Shown here: piece after piece, positions 12,445 to 23,984 of the stretch
Layout of the letters: each line of letters begins with the position of its first letter
Position numbering within the stretch: the first letter of the stretch is position 1
Assembly: GCF_003265705.1 (NCBI RefSeq)
Contig: NW_020312775.1
Coordinates: forward strand, 4,482,822 to 4,546,821
Length of the DNA: 64,000 bases
Direction: 5' to 3'
Source of the DNA: Callorhinus ursinus
Lineage: Eukaryota > Chordata > Mammalia > Carnivora > Otariidae
Translations under genes and position numbers: made by a program
The notes under the pieces: model-generated
Database searches by the model: none
Told to the model about the DNA's origin: nothing
Seen by the model: the letters and a program-made list of their open reading frames with translations, nothing else

Positions 12445-13060
12445 TCTCTTTTGGGATTCTTACTTTGTTCATTCATTAAATTCATTTCTCTTTTAATTCC
12501 TTGAATACACTTTTAATAATACTTTTGAAGCCTTGTCAGTTACATCCAACATGTAGACCCATTTTGAAGTATTTACTATTGATTGCATTTTTTCCTGAAT
12601 GTGAGTTAAAATTTCCTGTTTCTTTTCATTTCTACAATTTTTTTTGGACATTGAAGATAATACATTATGATGATTCTGGATTATGTTGTGTTCTGAAGAC
12701 AATTTTTCATTGCTCTCATAGGCAGTTAACTTGCAAGGATTCAAACTGTAAACTCTGTCTCCACCATGGTGTGTAGCCCTGATATATGTGTTCATTTCTT
12801 ACAGTTTCTTGCCACTACTATTTTTACCCTGACTTCCTGGGAATTTCACCTGCACTTGCATATCTTAATAGTCAGCCAAGGATTTGGGCATGGTTTATGC
12901 TCAGATATTGGGGCTAACCTTCTGTGTACATCTCTTACTTATGAGGTTCTACTGCTAAATATCTCTGCCAGCTTTGAGCTCTGTTTTCTGATACCTCAAG
13001 CCAGTAACACTTCAGCTTTCTGCCCACCTGAGCAAGTTGGGGAACTCACTCAGATTTAAA

Positions 13061-14273
13061 AAAAAGAAGAAAGAAAAACAGCAAGTTCACAAATCTCTTA
13101 GTGTACCTAGTGCAGCTGTTTTTCAAATGTAGATTCTTCTAGGTACCCTCACTGTTTTCATACCAGATGCCCTTGTGTCTCACCCACACATACATAGTTT
13201 AACAGTCAAGCAGCATTAGGGCAGATTTTATGCTCAGATTTCATATCTCACTCATTTTGCAATTCTCTTGCTTCCAAAATTCTCCTTACATTTACTGCTT
13301 AGCAGTTTTCAACTATTTTCTGTTACTATAATACTACTTTTGCTGCTATAGCCATGGTGTTCAGGAGAATTCTCAGGAAAGAAAACCCCAAACTTGTAAT
13401 CCTTCATCCTCCAATTGCAGTTTTTCAAAAAAAAAAAAAAAAAAGAATAAACTTTCCTCCTTCTTTCTGCTCTTGGACACTTTCCAGTACTTTAAAATGT
13501 TAGGAATATATACATTTTAGATTTCATAACATTTAATTGTACAAGGTTTCACATAATTACTTCACTTTGCTGTCATTCATGAAAGCTCTTCAACAAAACA
13601 GTATTTTGAAAAGAATATAAAAGGAATTTGTAGGTTCAACATAGTCATTAGGAATTTTGATAGCAAATTGACAATTGGGCTTTTCTTTAATTTTTACTTG
13701 TTGGCATCACATAGACAGAATGTCAAGTTTATGTTGGAATTTGTTTTCTCACAGCCTACAGAAGTAGCCAACTGTTAAACCATTGGTTAGATCATCTCAG
13801 AGACAATCTCATATGGATATTAAAAAGGTAGTAATTAAAAAGGTTTATTGTATGCAATCAATTAAAATATGTTTTAGTGAAGCATACCGTGTATACCAAG
13901 AAGCTATGATTCAGCAGCTTATTACATCATTTAAAAATATTAACTTGACTGAATTTTTTGGTTAGGATTATAAAGAAAGTATAACAAATTTTGGCCTATA
14001 CATAGAAAAGATTATATACTAATGTAATATTTTACTTTGTAGAACTGGGTTTCAAAGATGATTTTCTTAGAAGTTCAGAGTGGTATTTAACATTTTTTCT
14101 TATAAAAAATGTAGATTAGTTTAGAAAGCTAATTGAGAAAAGATTTTAATTTTGGAAAACAAATTTCCTTAACTGTTTCAGATGTATGTATGGAAGTGAG
14201 GTATTCTTAGGACAGACATTAATTTTAATGCTTATATTTTTTCAAAACACACACATAGGGCATTTCTTTATCA
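13061..14273. other. No recognisable feature
   Basis: Mostly AT-rich sequence with an A19 run at about 13426-13444. The 60-residue frame at 13783-13965 has no homology I recognise. Confidence 0.5.
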
Positions 14274-14404
14274 TTTTTATTTTTTTGTTGTTCATCATGA
14301 TAAGTGTACTCTTTAATCCCCATCACCTATTTCACACATCCTGCCACCCACCTCCCCACTGGTAACCATCAGTTTGTTCTTTATAGTTAAGAGTCTGTTT
14401 CTTG
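14274..14404 (-). mobile_element. L1 3' end, left half of a split element
   Basis: This is the 3' UTR of a minus-strand L1: T-rich tail, then AATCCCCATCACCTATTTCA-type text ending TTAAGAGTCTGTTTCTTG. The matching continuation (CTTGGTTTGTCTC and onward) starts at 23969. The two pieces form one element that was split by the insertion at 14405-23968. The uninterrupted counterpart is visible at about 55455-55700. Confidence 0.88.
14389..14404. repeat. Target-site duplication, left copy (16 bp)
   Basis: AAGAGTCTGTTTCTTG, identical to 23969-23984, marks the left edge of the 9.56-kb insertion carrying the full-length L1. Confidence 0.92.
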
Positions 14405-14684
14405 AAGAGGAGTTAAGATGGAGGAGTAGTAGGAGGAACTTATGTTTGCCTCATACCTTGAACATAGCGAGATAATTATCAAATTGTTCTGAACACCCAG
14501 GACGTCTATTTGAAGACTGAGAGAACAAACCACACAGCTAAAGGGAGAGAAAAAGCAAGCCATATCATGGAAAGTAGGAAGTGTGGTGATGTGATTTGGG
14601 GGAGAAAAGAATCACAGGCACTATGGAGAGGAGGGTGTCCTGATGATGGTGAGAGGTGAGAAAGAGAAAGAGAGGGGGGAAGGG

Positions 14685-14704
14685 AGAGAGAGAGAGAGAG
14701 AGAG
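14685..14704. repeat. (AG)n tract in L1 5' UTR
   Basis: A run of AG dinucleotides within the L1 5' UTR, with further purine-rich sequence upstream. Confidence 0.85.
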
Positions 14705-15560
14705 CAGCACATGGAATTGCACAAGAAAAACTTCCCCAAAACCATTGACTGAGAAAACAAGAGGGGTTGATTATCACAAGTTTTTACAAGAAGCAGAACT
14801 GAAAGTCTGAAGTTTTAGAAGTCCACACCATCACCAAGGTTGAGCCTGGTGGGCACAGTGGTCTTCCTGTGGAGAAGGAGGGCAGAGGCCCAGGAATGGA
14901 CAACATGCTTTAAGACTCCCCTGGGTTGCACTGGGAGAGACAGTCCCCCTTCTTGGAGTGCATTTGGAAGAGGCTGCACTGCTTCACAGGGGACAAAAGG
15001 GCCGGCAGTCACCATAGAACTGCCTCATTCATGAGCATATGAGGAGAGACACCTGCCCTGGGCATCTACCCTGGATGCCAGCTTTTGGCTATGCTTTACC
15101 TTAAAATGCAAGCCCTTGTGTGGTCATGGAACTGCTTTTCTGAGACAAACCAGTACCAGCCACACTGCCATGAGACCCTCCCCCATTGGATCAACATGGG
15201 TCCACACCACACCAATTCCTTAAAATTTAGAGTTTTAAAACCAAACTGTGCCTGAGATAAAATAGGGAAGCACTTTACCACCATTGCTGGGTGGGCAGAG
15301 CATGTGGACACAGAGTGAAGGCAGGAATCTGACAGTAGCCTGGGACACAAGAGGGGAGATTATTCATTCTTCTGTGAGGGCTTCATGAACAGTGACAGGT
15401 GCAAACTCCCCTCTCTGGGGAAGAGAGCAGTTCAATGCCATTTTTTACCCCTACCATCAGTATGGACAGACTTCAACAAGAGGAACAGCACACATAGTTG
15501 AAGCTTGAGGTGCTTACACCAAGCCCTGCTCCCTGCACTCTGCAGGTGATTTTTTTTAGG

Positions 15561-15818
15561 GGGGGGATTCCTTTTTTTTAATTTTAAGTTCAATTAATTA
15601 ACAATATAGTGTATTATTAGTTTCAGAGGTAGAGTTCAGTGTTTCATCAGTTGCATACAACACCCAGTGCTCATTCCATCACGTGCCCTCCTTCATGCCC
15701 ACCACCCAGTTACCCCAACCCCCCCACTTCCCCTCCAGCTAGCCTCAGTTTCTTTCCTATGCTTAAGAAGTCTCTTATGATTTGTCTCCCTCTCTGGTTT
15801 CATCTTGTTTTCTTCTTC

Positions 15819-15823
<5 letters not shown>
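15561..15823 (-). mobile_element. L1 3'-end fragment nested in the 5' UTR
   Basis: Poly(T), then TTAAGTTCAATTAATTAACA, ATACAACACCCAGTGCTCAT and TCTCCCTCTCTGGTTTCATC-type text: a carnivore-type L1 3' UTR on the minus strand. It splits the surrounding plus-strand L1 5' UTR together with the neighbouring ORF1-bearing piece. No convincing target duplication. Confidence 0.8.
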
Positions 15824-15849
<26 letters not shown>

Positions 15850-15850
15850 A
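15824..15850. repeat. Poly(T) tract
   Basis: Uninterrupted T run, best read as the poly(A) tail of the minus-strand ORF1-bearing element next to it. Confidence 0.9.
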
Positions 15851-16249
15851 CTAACCAGAATCATGCTGTATGTATTGTTCTTTTATGTGCTTGTTGGAGA
15901 TGTTCTCAGCCTAGCACACTCCTTTTATCCATTCTGTATTCCACAGAAATAGATGTTTGGGTTGCTTCATTCTGCTGTTATAATTATGCCCACTTTTGTG
16001 CACAAACTTGAGCACAGGGGCTGGAATTTGAGGGGAAGAGTGTCAATTTGAGCCCTTGACAATCAGATGAAGGCATGTTGACTTGGCATTTAGCAGGTGG
16101 CAGGCCGTGCATGCTGACTAGGGCAGGAGGGCCACTGGACTGTGAATTTGGGACACACAGGCCGATGGCATCATGTGTGACAGAGACGTGGCTAGTTTTG
16201 CTTTTAATTTTTGTTTTTCTGGGAAACTCGATCTCTCCCTCTATTCTAA

Positions 16250-17035
16250 ATGAAAGCCTTGCTGGATAGAGTATTCTTGTCTATAGATTTTTTCCTTTTA
16301 GCAGTTGGAATTTATCATACCACTTTCTTCTGGCCTGCAGAGTTTCTGCTGAGAAACCCACTGATAGCCATATGGGGTTTCCCTTGTATGTACTTGCTTT
16401 CCTTTCTCTTGCTGCTTTTAAAATTCTTTCTTTATCACTACTTTTGGCCATCTTATTTACTTTGTGTTTTGGTGCAGTCCTCTTTGGGTTGGTTGTGTTG
16501 GGGGCTCTCTGTGCCTCCTGGATCTGTATTTCTCTTTCCTTCCCCAGATTCAGGAAGTTTTCAGCTATTATTTCTTCAGACAAATCTTCTGACCCCTGTT
16601 CTCACCTTTCTCCTTCTGGGATCCCTATCATACGACTGTTATGCCTGACAGTGTTGCTGAGTTCCCTCGGTCTATTTTCATTTTGCATAATTTTCCCCCT
16701 CTCATCTGCTCAGCTTGATTGCTTTCCATGACCCTGTCCTCCAGGTGGCTGATTCTTTCTTCTACTTCCTCTTGCTTGTTATTTATTCCAGATGGTCTAT
16801 TTTTATTTCCATTTAGTGAGTCCAATAGCTCTAATTGGTTCTTTTTTATGTCTTCTATCTCTTGGTGGAGGGTCTCATGGAGGTCCTGCACTCCTTCCTC
16901 AAATCTAGCAAGTATCTTTATGAGCATTACTTTAAATTCACTTTCAGACATATTACTTACCTCCTTTTCACTTAGGTCTCCTGCTCCGATTTTGTCCTGT
17001 TCTTTGATTTGGGACATATTCGTGTGTCTCCTCAT
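16250..17035 (-). pseudogene. L1-type ORF1 protein, frameshifted
   Basis: The first frame (17035-16628, 135 residues) begins MRRHTNMSQIKEQDK and has a glutamate/lysine-rich coiled-coil section (about residues 40-110: LARFEEGVQDLHETLHQEIE, then ISHLEDRVMESNQAEQMRGG). The second (16583-16281) holds the RNA-binding/C-terminal part: IIAENFLNLGKE, QEAQRAPN, DKERILKAARERK, ETLQARRKW. In L1 the ORF1 protein is a trimeric RNA-binding chaperone. The two halves lie in different frames, so at least one frameshift separates them; no intact product is expected. The sequence differs clearly from ORF1 of the younger L1s in this window. Confidence 0.8.
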
Positions 17036-17289
17036 TCTGTCTCTTGCATTGTCTGTTTTTCTGTGTTAGGAAAGTCAGCTATGTCTTGCACTTGCCTTTT
17101 TTAATAAGGTAAGTGTGATTGAGAACCAGAGCAGCAGCACGCCCCTCCCCCCAGAAGACCAACAGAAACTCTCCATACACACCAGGTATAATGATCATAG
17201 AGTGCTGGAAAACATCAGATCTAGTGGAAATAGGACCAGGTATAGGCTTTCCTACCATACAAAAGACAGAGACCTAGACAAAATACCAA

Positions 17290-18123
17290 GACAGAGGAAT
17301 TCATCCCAAAAGAAAGGACAAGAAGAGGTCATGACCAAGGAGCTAATCAAAATAAATATAAATGATATGCATGAACCAGATTTTAAAACAATAATCATAA
17401 AGATATTAGCTGGGCTTGAGAAAAGCATAGAAAAAATAAAAACAGGGAGAACATTACCACAGACATAAAAGACCTAAAATAAGTTAAGTCAAAATAAAAA
17501 CTGCTATAACCGAGATGCAAGGCCAACTGGTCTAATGACCACAAGGACTGAATAATCAGAGGAATGAATAAGTGATATAGAAGATAAAATTATGGAAAAT
17601 AATGAAGATGAAAGAAGAGGGAAACTAAAACATTGGATCATAGATGTAGGCTTAGAGAAATAAGCAATTCCATAAAAAGATAATAACATTCATGTCATAG
17701 GAGTCTCAGAAGAAGGAAACAGGGAAAGGAGGGCAGAAGGTTTATTTGAGCAACTTATAGCTGAAAACATCCCTAACCTGGGGAAACACCAAGTCAACAC
17801 CAAGATATATCATAGTAAAATTGGCAAACTACAGAGATAAGGAAATAATCCTGAGAGCAGAAAGGGAAAAGAAATCCCTAATTTAAAAGGGAACACAAAT
17901 TAGGTTAGCAGCAGAATCCTCCACAAAAACCTGGCAGGCCAGAAAAGAATAGCAAGATATATTCAACAAGCTGAATAGGAAAAATATGCAGCCAAGAATA
18001 CTTTATCAAACAAGGCTGTCATTCAGAATACAAGGAGGGATAAAGTTTTCCAGACAAACAAAAACTAAAAGAGTCTGTGGCGACTAAAACATCACTCCAA
18101 GAAATATTAAAGAGAACTCTTTG
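17290..18123 (+). pseudogene. L1 ORF1 remnant of the 14405 element
   Basis: Open pieces show ORF1 character: EPDFKTIIIKILAGLEKSIE (17370-17430) is the counterpart of the coiled-coil start in other copies. Further on, reading the frame by eye gives ENIPNLGK-like and EILKRTL-like text near 17770 and 18110. The frame is broken repeatedly and the true start cannot be fixed. The 117-residue frame at 17115-17468 joins leader sequence with the ORF1 start. Confidence 0.7.
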
Positions 18124-18201
18124 AGTGGGAAAGAAAGACCAAAAGCAACAAAGACTAGAAAGGAACAGAAAATCTCCAGAAACAACTTTACAGGTAATAC
18201 A

Positions 18202-21200
18202 ATGGCACTAAAATTGTATCTATCAATAATCATTCAAAATGTAAATGGACTAAATTCACCAATCAAAACACATAAGGTGTCAGAATGGATTAAAAAAAAA
18301 AAAACAAGACCCATCTATATGCTGCCTACAAGAGACTCATTTTAGACCTAAAGACATCTGCAGATTGAAAGTGAGGGGATGGAGAAACACTTATCATGCA
18401 AATGATGTCAAAAGAAAGGTGGAGTAGCAATACTTATATCAGAAAAACTAAATTTTAAACCAAAGACTGTAATAAGAGATGAAGAAGGGCACTGTATCAT
18501 AATAAAGGGGACTATGCAACAATAGATCTAACAATTGCAAATATTTATGCCCCCAAATTGGGAGGACCCAAATATATAAAACAATACCAAACAAAAAGGA
18601 ACTCACTCAATGTAACATAAAAATAGTAGGGGATTTTAACACCCACTAACATCAATGGGTAGATCACCTAAGCAGAAAAACAACAAGGAAACAATAGTTT
18701 TGAATGACACACTGGATCAGGTGGGCTTCACAGATATACTCAGGATTTTTCAACCTAAACCAGCAGAATACACATTCTTTTCAAGTGCACATGGGAAATT
18801 CTCCAGAAAAGATCATATACTGGGTCACAAATCAGGGTCTCAGCAAGTACAAAAAGATGGAGACCATACCATGAATACATTCTGACCACAACATTATGAA
18901 ACTTGAAGTCAACCACAAGAAAAACTTTGGAAAGCCTAAAAATACATGGAGGTTAAAGAACATCCTACTAAGAAATGAATGGGCTAACCAGGAAATTAAA
19001 GAATAATTTAAAAAAAATACATGGAAGCAAATGAAAATGAAAACACAACAGTCCAAAACCTTTGGGATGCAAAAAAGGCAGTCCTAAAAGGGATGTTTAT
19101 AGCAATACAAGCTTACCTCAAGAAGAAAGAAAAGTCTTAAATATACAACCTAACCTTACAACTAAAGGCACTAGAACAAGAACAGCCAGTAAAGCCTAAA
19201 GCCAGCAGAAGAAATACTACAGATTAGAGCAAAAATAAATAAGAAACAAACAAACAACAACAAAAGTAGAACAGATCAACAAAACTAAGAGCTAATCTTT
19301 GAAAGAATTAATAAAATTGATAAACCACTAGCCAGACTAAGAAGGAAAAGAGAAAGGACCCAAATAAATAAAATCACAAGTGTGTGAGGAGAAATCATAA
19401 ACAACACTACAGAAATAAAAACAATTATAAGAGAACATTGTGAAAAATTATATGTCAACAAATTGGGCTATCTGGAAGAAACAGATAAATTCCTAGAAAC
19501 ATGCAAACTACCAAAACTGAAGCAAGAAGAAATAGAAAATTTGAACAGACTTATAAACAATGAAGAAATCGAATCAGTAACCAAAAACTTCCCAACAAAC
19601 AAAAGTCCAGGAATGTGGCTTCCCAGGAGAATTCTACCAGGCACTTAAAGAAAAATCAATACCTATTCTTCTCAAACTGTTCCAAAAAATAGAAATGGAA
19701 AGAAAATTTCCAAACTCATTCTATAAGGCCAACATTACCTTCATTCTAAAACTAGAAAGGAACCCACTAAAAGTAGATTTACAGGCCAACATGCCTGATG
19801 AACATGGATGCAAAAATTCTCAGTAAGGTACTAGCAGATTGAATCCAACTGTACATTAAAAGAATTATTCACCATGATCAAGTGGGATTTATTCCTGGGC
19901 TGCAGAGGTGGTTCAGTTATTCACAAATCAATCAACGTGACACACTAAATGAGTATAAGAAAGGATAGGAACCATATTGTCCTCTCAATAGATGCAGAAA
20001 AAACATTTAACAATGCATGGCATCCATTCTTGATAAAAACCCTCAACAAACCAGTGATAGAGGGAACATGACTCAACATCATAAAGGTCATATATGAAAG
20101 ACCCACAGCTCATATCATCTTCAGTGGGGAAGAGCTGACAGCTTTTCCTCTACAGTCAGGAATGAGACAGGGATGTCCACTCTCACCACTGTTATTTAAT
20201 ACAGTACTGGAAGTCCTAACCTCAGCAATCAGACAACAATAAGAAATAAAAGGCATTTAAATTGGCAAGTGAGAAGTCAAACATTCCCTATTTGTGGATG
20301 ACATGATACTCTATATGGAAAACCCAAAAGACTCCACCAAAAAATTGCTAGAACTGATACACGAATTTATCCAAGTTGAGGGATACAAAAATCAATTTAC
20401 AGAAATCTGCATTTGTATACACCAATAATGAAGCAGCAAAAAGAGAAATCAAAGAATCAATCCCATGTATGATTGCACCAAAAACCATAAGACTCCTAGG
20501 AATAAACCTAAAGAAAGACAAAAGACCTGTACACTGAAAACTATAGAACACTGAAGAGAGAAATTGAAGATAACACAAAAAAAAATGGAAAACACTCCAT
20601 GTTCATGGATTAGAAGGAAAAACATTGTTAAAATGTCTATACTACCCAAAGCAATCTACATATTTAATACATTCCTTATCAAAATACCACCAGCATTTTT
20701 CATAGAACTACAACAAACAATCCTAAAATTTGTATGGAACCAAAAAAGACAACAAATAGCAAAAGCAATCCTGAAAAAGAAAAAGCAAAGTAGGAGGCAA
20801 CACAATTCCAGACATCAAGATATATTACAAAGCTGTATTCATCAAGGCAGTATGGTATTGGCACAAAAACAGACACATAGATCAATGGAACAGAATAGAA
20901 AACCCAGAAATGGACACACAACTGTATGGTCAACTAGTCTTCAACAAAGCAGGAAAGAATATCCAATGGAAAAAAAGACAGTCTCTTCAACATATGTTGC
21001 TGGGAAAACTAGATAGCAACATGCAGAAAGAAGGAAACTGGACCACTTTCTTACACCATACACAAAAATAAATGCAAAATGGATGAAAGACCTAAATGTG
21101 AGAGACAGGGAACCATTAAACTCCTAGAGAAGAACACAGGGAGCAACCTATTTGACCTTGCCTGCAGCAACTTCTTACTAGACATATTGCTAGAGGCAAG

Positions 21201-22075
21201 GGAAACAAAAGCAAAAATGAACTATTGGGACTTCATCAAGATAAAATCTTCTGCACAGTGAAGGAAACAGTCAACAAAACTAAAAGGCAGCCTACAGAAT
21301 GGGCGAAGATATTTGTAAATGACATATCTGATAAAGGGTTAGTATCCAAAATCTGCAAAGAACTTATCAAACTCGACACCCATAAAAACAAATAATCCAG
21401 TTAAGAAATGGACAGAGGACATGAATAGACATTTTTCCAAAGAAGACATAGAGATAGGCCAACAGACACATGAAAAGATGCTCACCATCACTCATCATCA
21501 GAGAAATACAAATCAAAAGCATGATGAGATACCACTTCATACCTGTCAGAATGGCTAAAATTAACAACACAGGGAACAACCAATTTTGGCAAGGATGTGG
21601 AGAAAGGGGAACCCTCTTACACTGTTGGTGGGAAGGTGAAGTGGGCAGCCCCTGTGGAAAGCAGTATGAAGGTTCCCCAAAGAGTTAAAAATAGAACCAC
21701 CTTATGATCCAGCTCTTGCACTACTAAGTATTTACCCAAAGGATACAAAAATACAGATTTGAAGGAGTACATGCACCCTGATGTTTATATGTTTACAACA
21801 GCATTATCAACAAAACCAAATTATGGAAAGATCCCAAATGTTCATCACAGATCCATCATCCACTGATGAGTGGACAAAGAAGCTGTGATATTTATATAGA
21901 TGTAGATGTATATATAGCTGTGTGTGTGTGTGTGTGTGTGTGTAATAGAATATTAGTCATCAAAAAGAATGAAATCTTGCCATTTGCAACAACATGGATG
22001 GAGCTAGAGTATATTATGCTAAGTGAAATAAGTCAGTCAAAGACAAATACCATATGATGCCACTCATATGTGGAA
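18202..22075 (+). pseudogene. L1 ORF2 remnant (endonuclease/reverse transcriptase)
   Basis: Begins at ATGGCACTAAAATTGTATC, the L1 ORF2 start. Parts recognisable in order: LYLSIIIQNVNGLNSPIKTH (endonuclease N-terminus), QVGFTDILRIFQPKPAEYTF near 18720, [20 protein letters not shown] near 19520, reverse-transcriptase text with a [19 protein letters not shown] catalytic region near 20290, [20 protein letters not shown] near 20590, and the cysteine-rich C-terminus near 21590 ([20 protein letters not shown]). Length matches a full ORF2 of about 1270 codons, but many stops and shifts break it into pieces of at most 150 residues. A GT microsatellite has expanded near its end. Confidence 0.85.
21917..21943. 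repeat. (GT)n microsatellite in L1 ORF2
   Basis: About 12 GT units inside the ORF2 remnant; probably expanded after insertion, since the other L1 copies lack it. Confidence 0.9.
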
Positions 22076-22994
22076 TTTAAGAAACAAAACAGATGAACAT
22101 AGGGGAAAGGGGAAAAAAAAGAAAGAGGGAAGCATTCCATAAGAGAGTCTTAACTATAGAGAACAAACTGAGGATTGATGGAGGGGTGGTATGTGGGGGG
22201 TGGGCTAAATGGGTGATGGATATTATGGAGGGCACTTGTGTTGAGCACTGGGTGTTATATGTAAGTTACAAATCACTAAATTCTGCTCCTGAAGCTGATA
22301 TTACACTATATGTTAACTAACTAGAATTGAAATAAAAATTTAAAAAGAGAAAAGTAAAAACAAGTAATAATACTAAGATAATTGAGAATATGAAAAAGTA
22401 GCTAAATATTGTTTTGGAAAATTAGGTAAATATTCTAATACATTAATAGCATAACATATTATTTTACATTCTAGATTAGAAAAAATTTTATTTGTGTGAG
22501 GTCCTAGGAATCAACAGTCCTTTCTATAAGAAGACTGAAAGAAAAGAATATTAAAGAAAATGCTTATAATTTTTAATTTCATGTTTTGTATTCTTTGAGT
22601 TGATTTTTTTATAATCCATAAATGTTTAGCTTAAGTTTCAGCCATTCATTCATGCATTCAAACATTTGCAAGGAGTACTCTTATGGTCGCTCCTGTGTTA
22701 ATTCCTATAGAATAGGGATAGTAAAAGAAAAAGCACTTTTTCTCTGCTTTTAGCACTTCTGATATTAACTACCTGGAGTTAGTGCAGACTTCACAGGTTG
22801 AAGCTTAGAGTTCCACAAGATTGTCCCCGACCTGAGATGCCACTTGGAAGTTCAGACCACTGGTACTTCTGACCAGCTATGAATCAGGGGTTCCCACACA
22901 CCCCCTTCTTGGGTTTGATAAATTGTTTGGATAGTTCACAGGACTCAGGAAAGTTTTTTATGCTTTATGCTTTATTTACTATTAACCATTTATT

Positions 22995-23009
22995 AAAAGT
23001 ATATAACTT
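22995..23009. repeat. SINE target duplication (15 bp)
   Basis: AAAAGTATATAACTT, identical to 23221-23235. Confidence 0.95.
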
Positions 23010-23220
23010 GGGTGCCTGGGTGGCTCAGTTGGTTAAGCGACTGCCTTCGGCTCAGGTCATGATCCTGGAGTCCCAGGATCGAGTCCCATATCGGGCTCCC
23101 TGCTCAGCGGGGAGTCTGCTTCTCCCTCTGACCCTCTTCCCTCTTGTGCTCTCTGTCTCTCATTCTCTCTCTCTCAAATAAATAAATAAAATCTTTAAAA
23201 AAAATAAAAAATAAATAAAT
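23010..23220 (+). mobile_element. Young CAN-SINE with perfect target duplication
   Basis: A complete element: GGGTGCCTGGGTGGCTCAG head with A box, GGTCATGATCCTGGAGTCCC B-box region, the CTCTGACCCTCTTCCCTCTT body variant, CT run, AAATAAATAAATAAAATCTT and A-rich tail. The 15-bp flanking duplication is perfect, so it is recent relative to its ancient host repeat. Same subfamily as the copy at 61995. Confidence 0.97.
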
Positions 23221-23968
23221 AAAAGTATATAACTTAGGAGCAACCAAGTGGAAGAGAGGTATAGAGCAAGGTATGTGAAGGGACAAGGACCTTTTATGTC
23301 CTCTCCTGGCCTGCCACCTTCCAAACACCTCCATATGTTCATCTACCAAGAAGCTCTCCAAACCACTTAATTTAGGATTTTTATGGAGGTTGCATTACAT
23401 AGGCCCGATTGATTAAATGATTGGCCATTGGTGATTAAGTAAATCTCCAGCCCCTCTCCTCTCCCTGGAGATAAAGAGTTGGGGCTGAAAGTTCCAACCC
23501 TCTAATCACATGGTTGGTTCCTTTGACAACCAGTCTCCCTTCTGTAAGAATCACCTCATTAGCATAAACTCAGGTATCATTAAAAAGGGCTTGTCAAAAT
23601 TAACACAAATGCCCCTTTCATCCTTATCACTCAGGAAATTCTAAGGGATTTAGGAGCTCTGTGCCATGAACAGGGGGCAGAGACCAAATATATATTTATT
23701 ATGTCACAGATTGTTAAAAAAATAAACAAAGAAAGCATGTCTTATATATTAAGGGCACATATAAGTTAATAGCAGAAGATGGAGTAGATGGAAAGGACAT
23801 GACTAACATGAAACTATGAGAAACAATTTAGAATCTAGAAGGAACTTACTCTTTAATATGTACAAAAAATTAATATGTACATACATTAAAATGTATGTCA
23901 AATTTAATTTTATTTACTTTAAAGGTATATTTAATACAGTCTTTTAAAAAATAAAAACAAAACAAAAC

Positions 23969-23984
23969 AAGAGTCTGTTTCTTG
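23969..23984. repeat. Target-site duplication, right copy (16 bp)
   Basis: Second copy of AAGAGTCTGTTTCTTG, directly after the A-rich tail at 23942-23968. Confidence 0.92.

Larger units (their letters stand above)
8495..13060 (-). mobile_element. Old L1 (L1M type), near full length but decayed
   Basis: Read on the minus strand it follows L1 order. The 3' UTR and ORF2 C-terminal text lie near 8500-9300 (AATTGCTGGGTCATATGGTA, TTCCCACCACCAATG). The reverse-transcriptase part spans about 9500-10850 (complement of CCTTTGCCTTCTTCCTGATC, CCCACTTGATCGTGG). ORF1-like text follows at about 11630-12100 (complement of CCTGTAGTGCAGGTCTGCTG). Probable 5' sequence extends to about 13060. Stops and shifts are throughout. 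Much of the ORF2 endonuclease part appears missing near the SINE at 10854. The 5' boundary is soft. Confidence 0.75.
15824..17106 (-). mobile_element. ORF1-bearing L1/HAL1-like element
   Basis: On the minus strand this reads: probable 5' leader, an ORF1 of L1 type (17035 down to about 16250), about 400 bp of non-coding 3' sequence, then a 26-base poly(A) (the T tract at 15825-15850). There is no ORF2 between ORF1 and the poly(A), which is the layout of a half-L1 (HAL1). Alternatively it may be an L1 with its ORF2 deleted that is continuous with the 3' fragment at 15561. Nested in the plus-strand L1. Confidence 0.6.
14405..22355 (+). mobile_element. Full-length L1 (plus strand), decayed, with nested insert
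   Basis: The element begins right after the target duplication with AAGAGGAGTTAAGATGGAGG, the L1 5' end with its YY1-like AAGATGG. The 5' UTR runs to about 15560 and is interrupted by minus-strand L1 pieces (about 15561-17106). It resumes at about 17107; ORF1 remnant follows to 18123, ORF2 remnant 18202 to about 22075, and the 3' UTR ends near 22340 with GAATTGAAATAAAAATTTAA plus a short A-rich stretch. All frames carry many stops. The insertion continues past the L1 3' end to 23968. Confidence 0.9.
22762..23712 (-). mobile_element. Ancient LTR-like repeat, family B, copy 2 (split by a SINE)
   Basis: Minus-strand relative to the 52390 copy. Shared text includes GGTTCCCACACACCCCCTTC, GAAGCTCTCCAAACCACTTA, TTGCATTACATAGGCCCGAT, CTAATCACATGGTTGGTTCC and GGAAATTCTAAGGGATTTAG; the family ends in TATTATGTCACA at 23712, the complement of its TGTGA start. 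Split at 23010 by a CAN-SINE. It lies wholly inside the candidate transduced segment. Confidence 0.6.
22356..23968 (+). mobile_element. Candidate L1 3' transduction ending in poly(A)
   Basis: The segment lies between the L1 3' end (22340-22355, with a short A-rich stretch) and the right target duplication at 23969. It ends in an A-rich tail (TTTTAAAAAATAAAAACAAA, then ACAAAAC, 23942-23968), so it was probably part of the L1 read-through transcript. It contains a copy of LTR-like family B and a later SINE; without that SINE and its duplication about 1.4 kb was carried along. The rest is unrecognised unique DNA. Confidence 0.75.

Noticed and set aside
16250..16731. Plus-strand hydrophobic frames of 119-132 residues that look like membrane proteins
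   Set aside because: They are the antisense of L1 ORF1; antisense of lysine/glutamate-rich sequence gives phenylalanine/leucine-rich frames.
23010..23220. A tRNA gene, because of A- and B-box-like sequences
   Set aside because: The sequence is a tRNA-derived SINE; it does not fold as a full tRNA and has the SINE body, tail and target duplication. The same holds for the other 12 SINEs.
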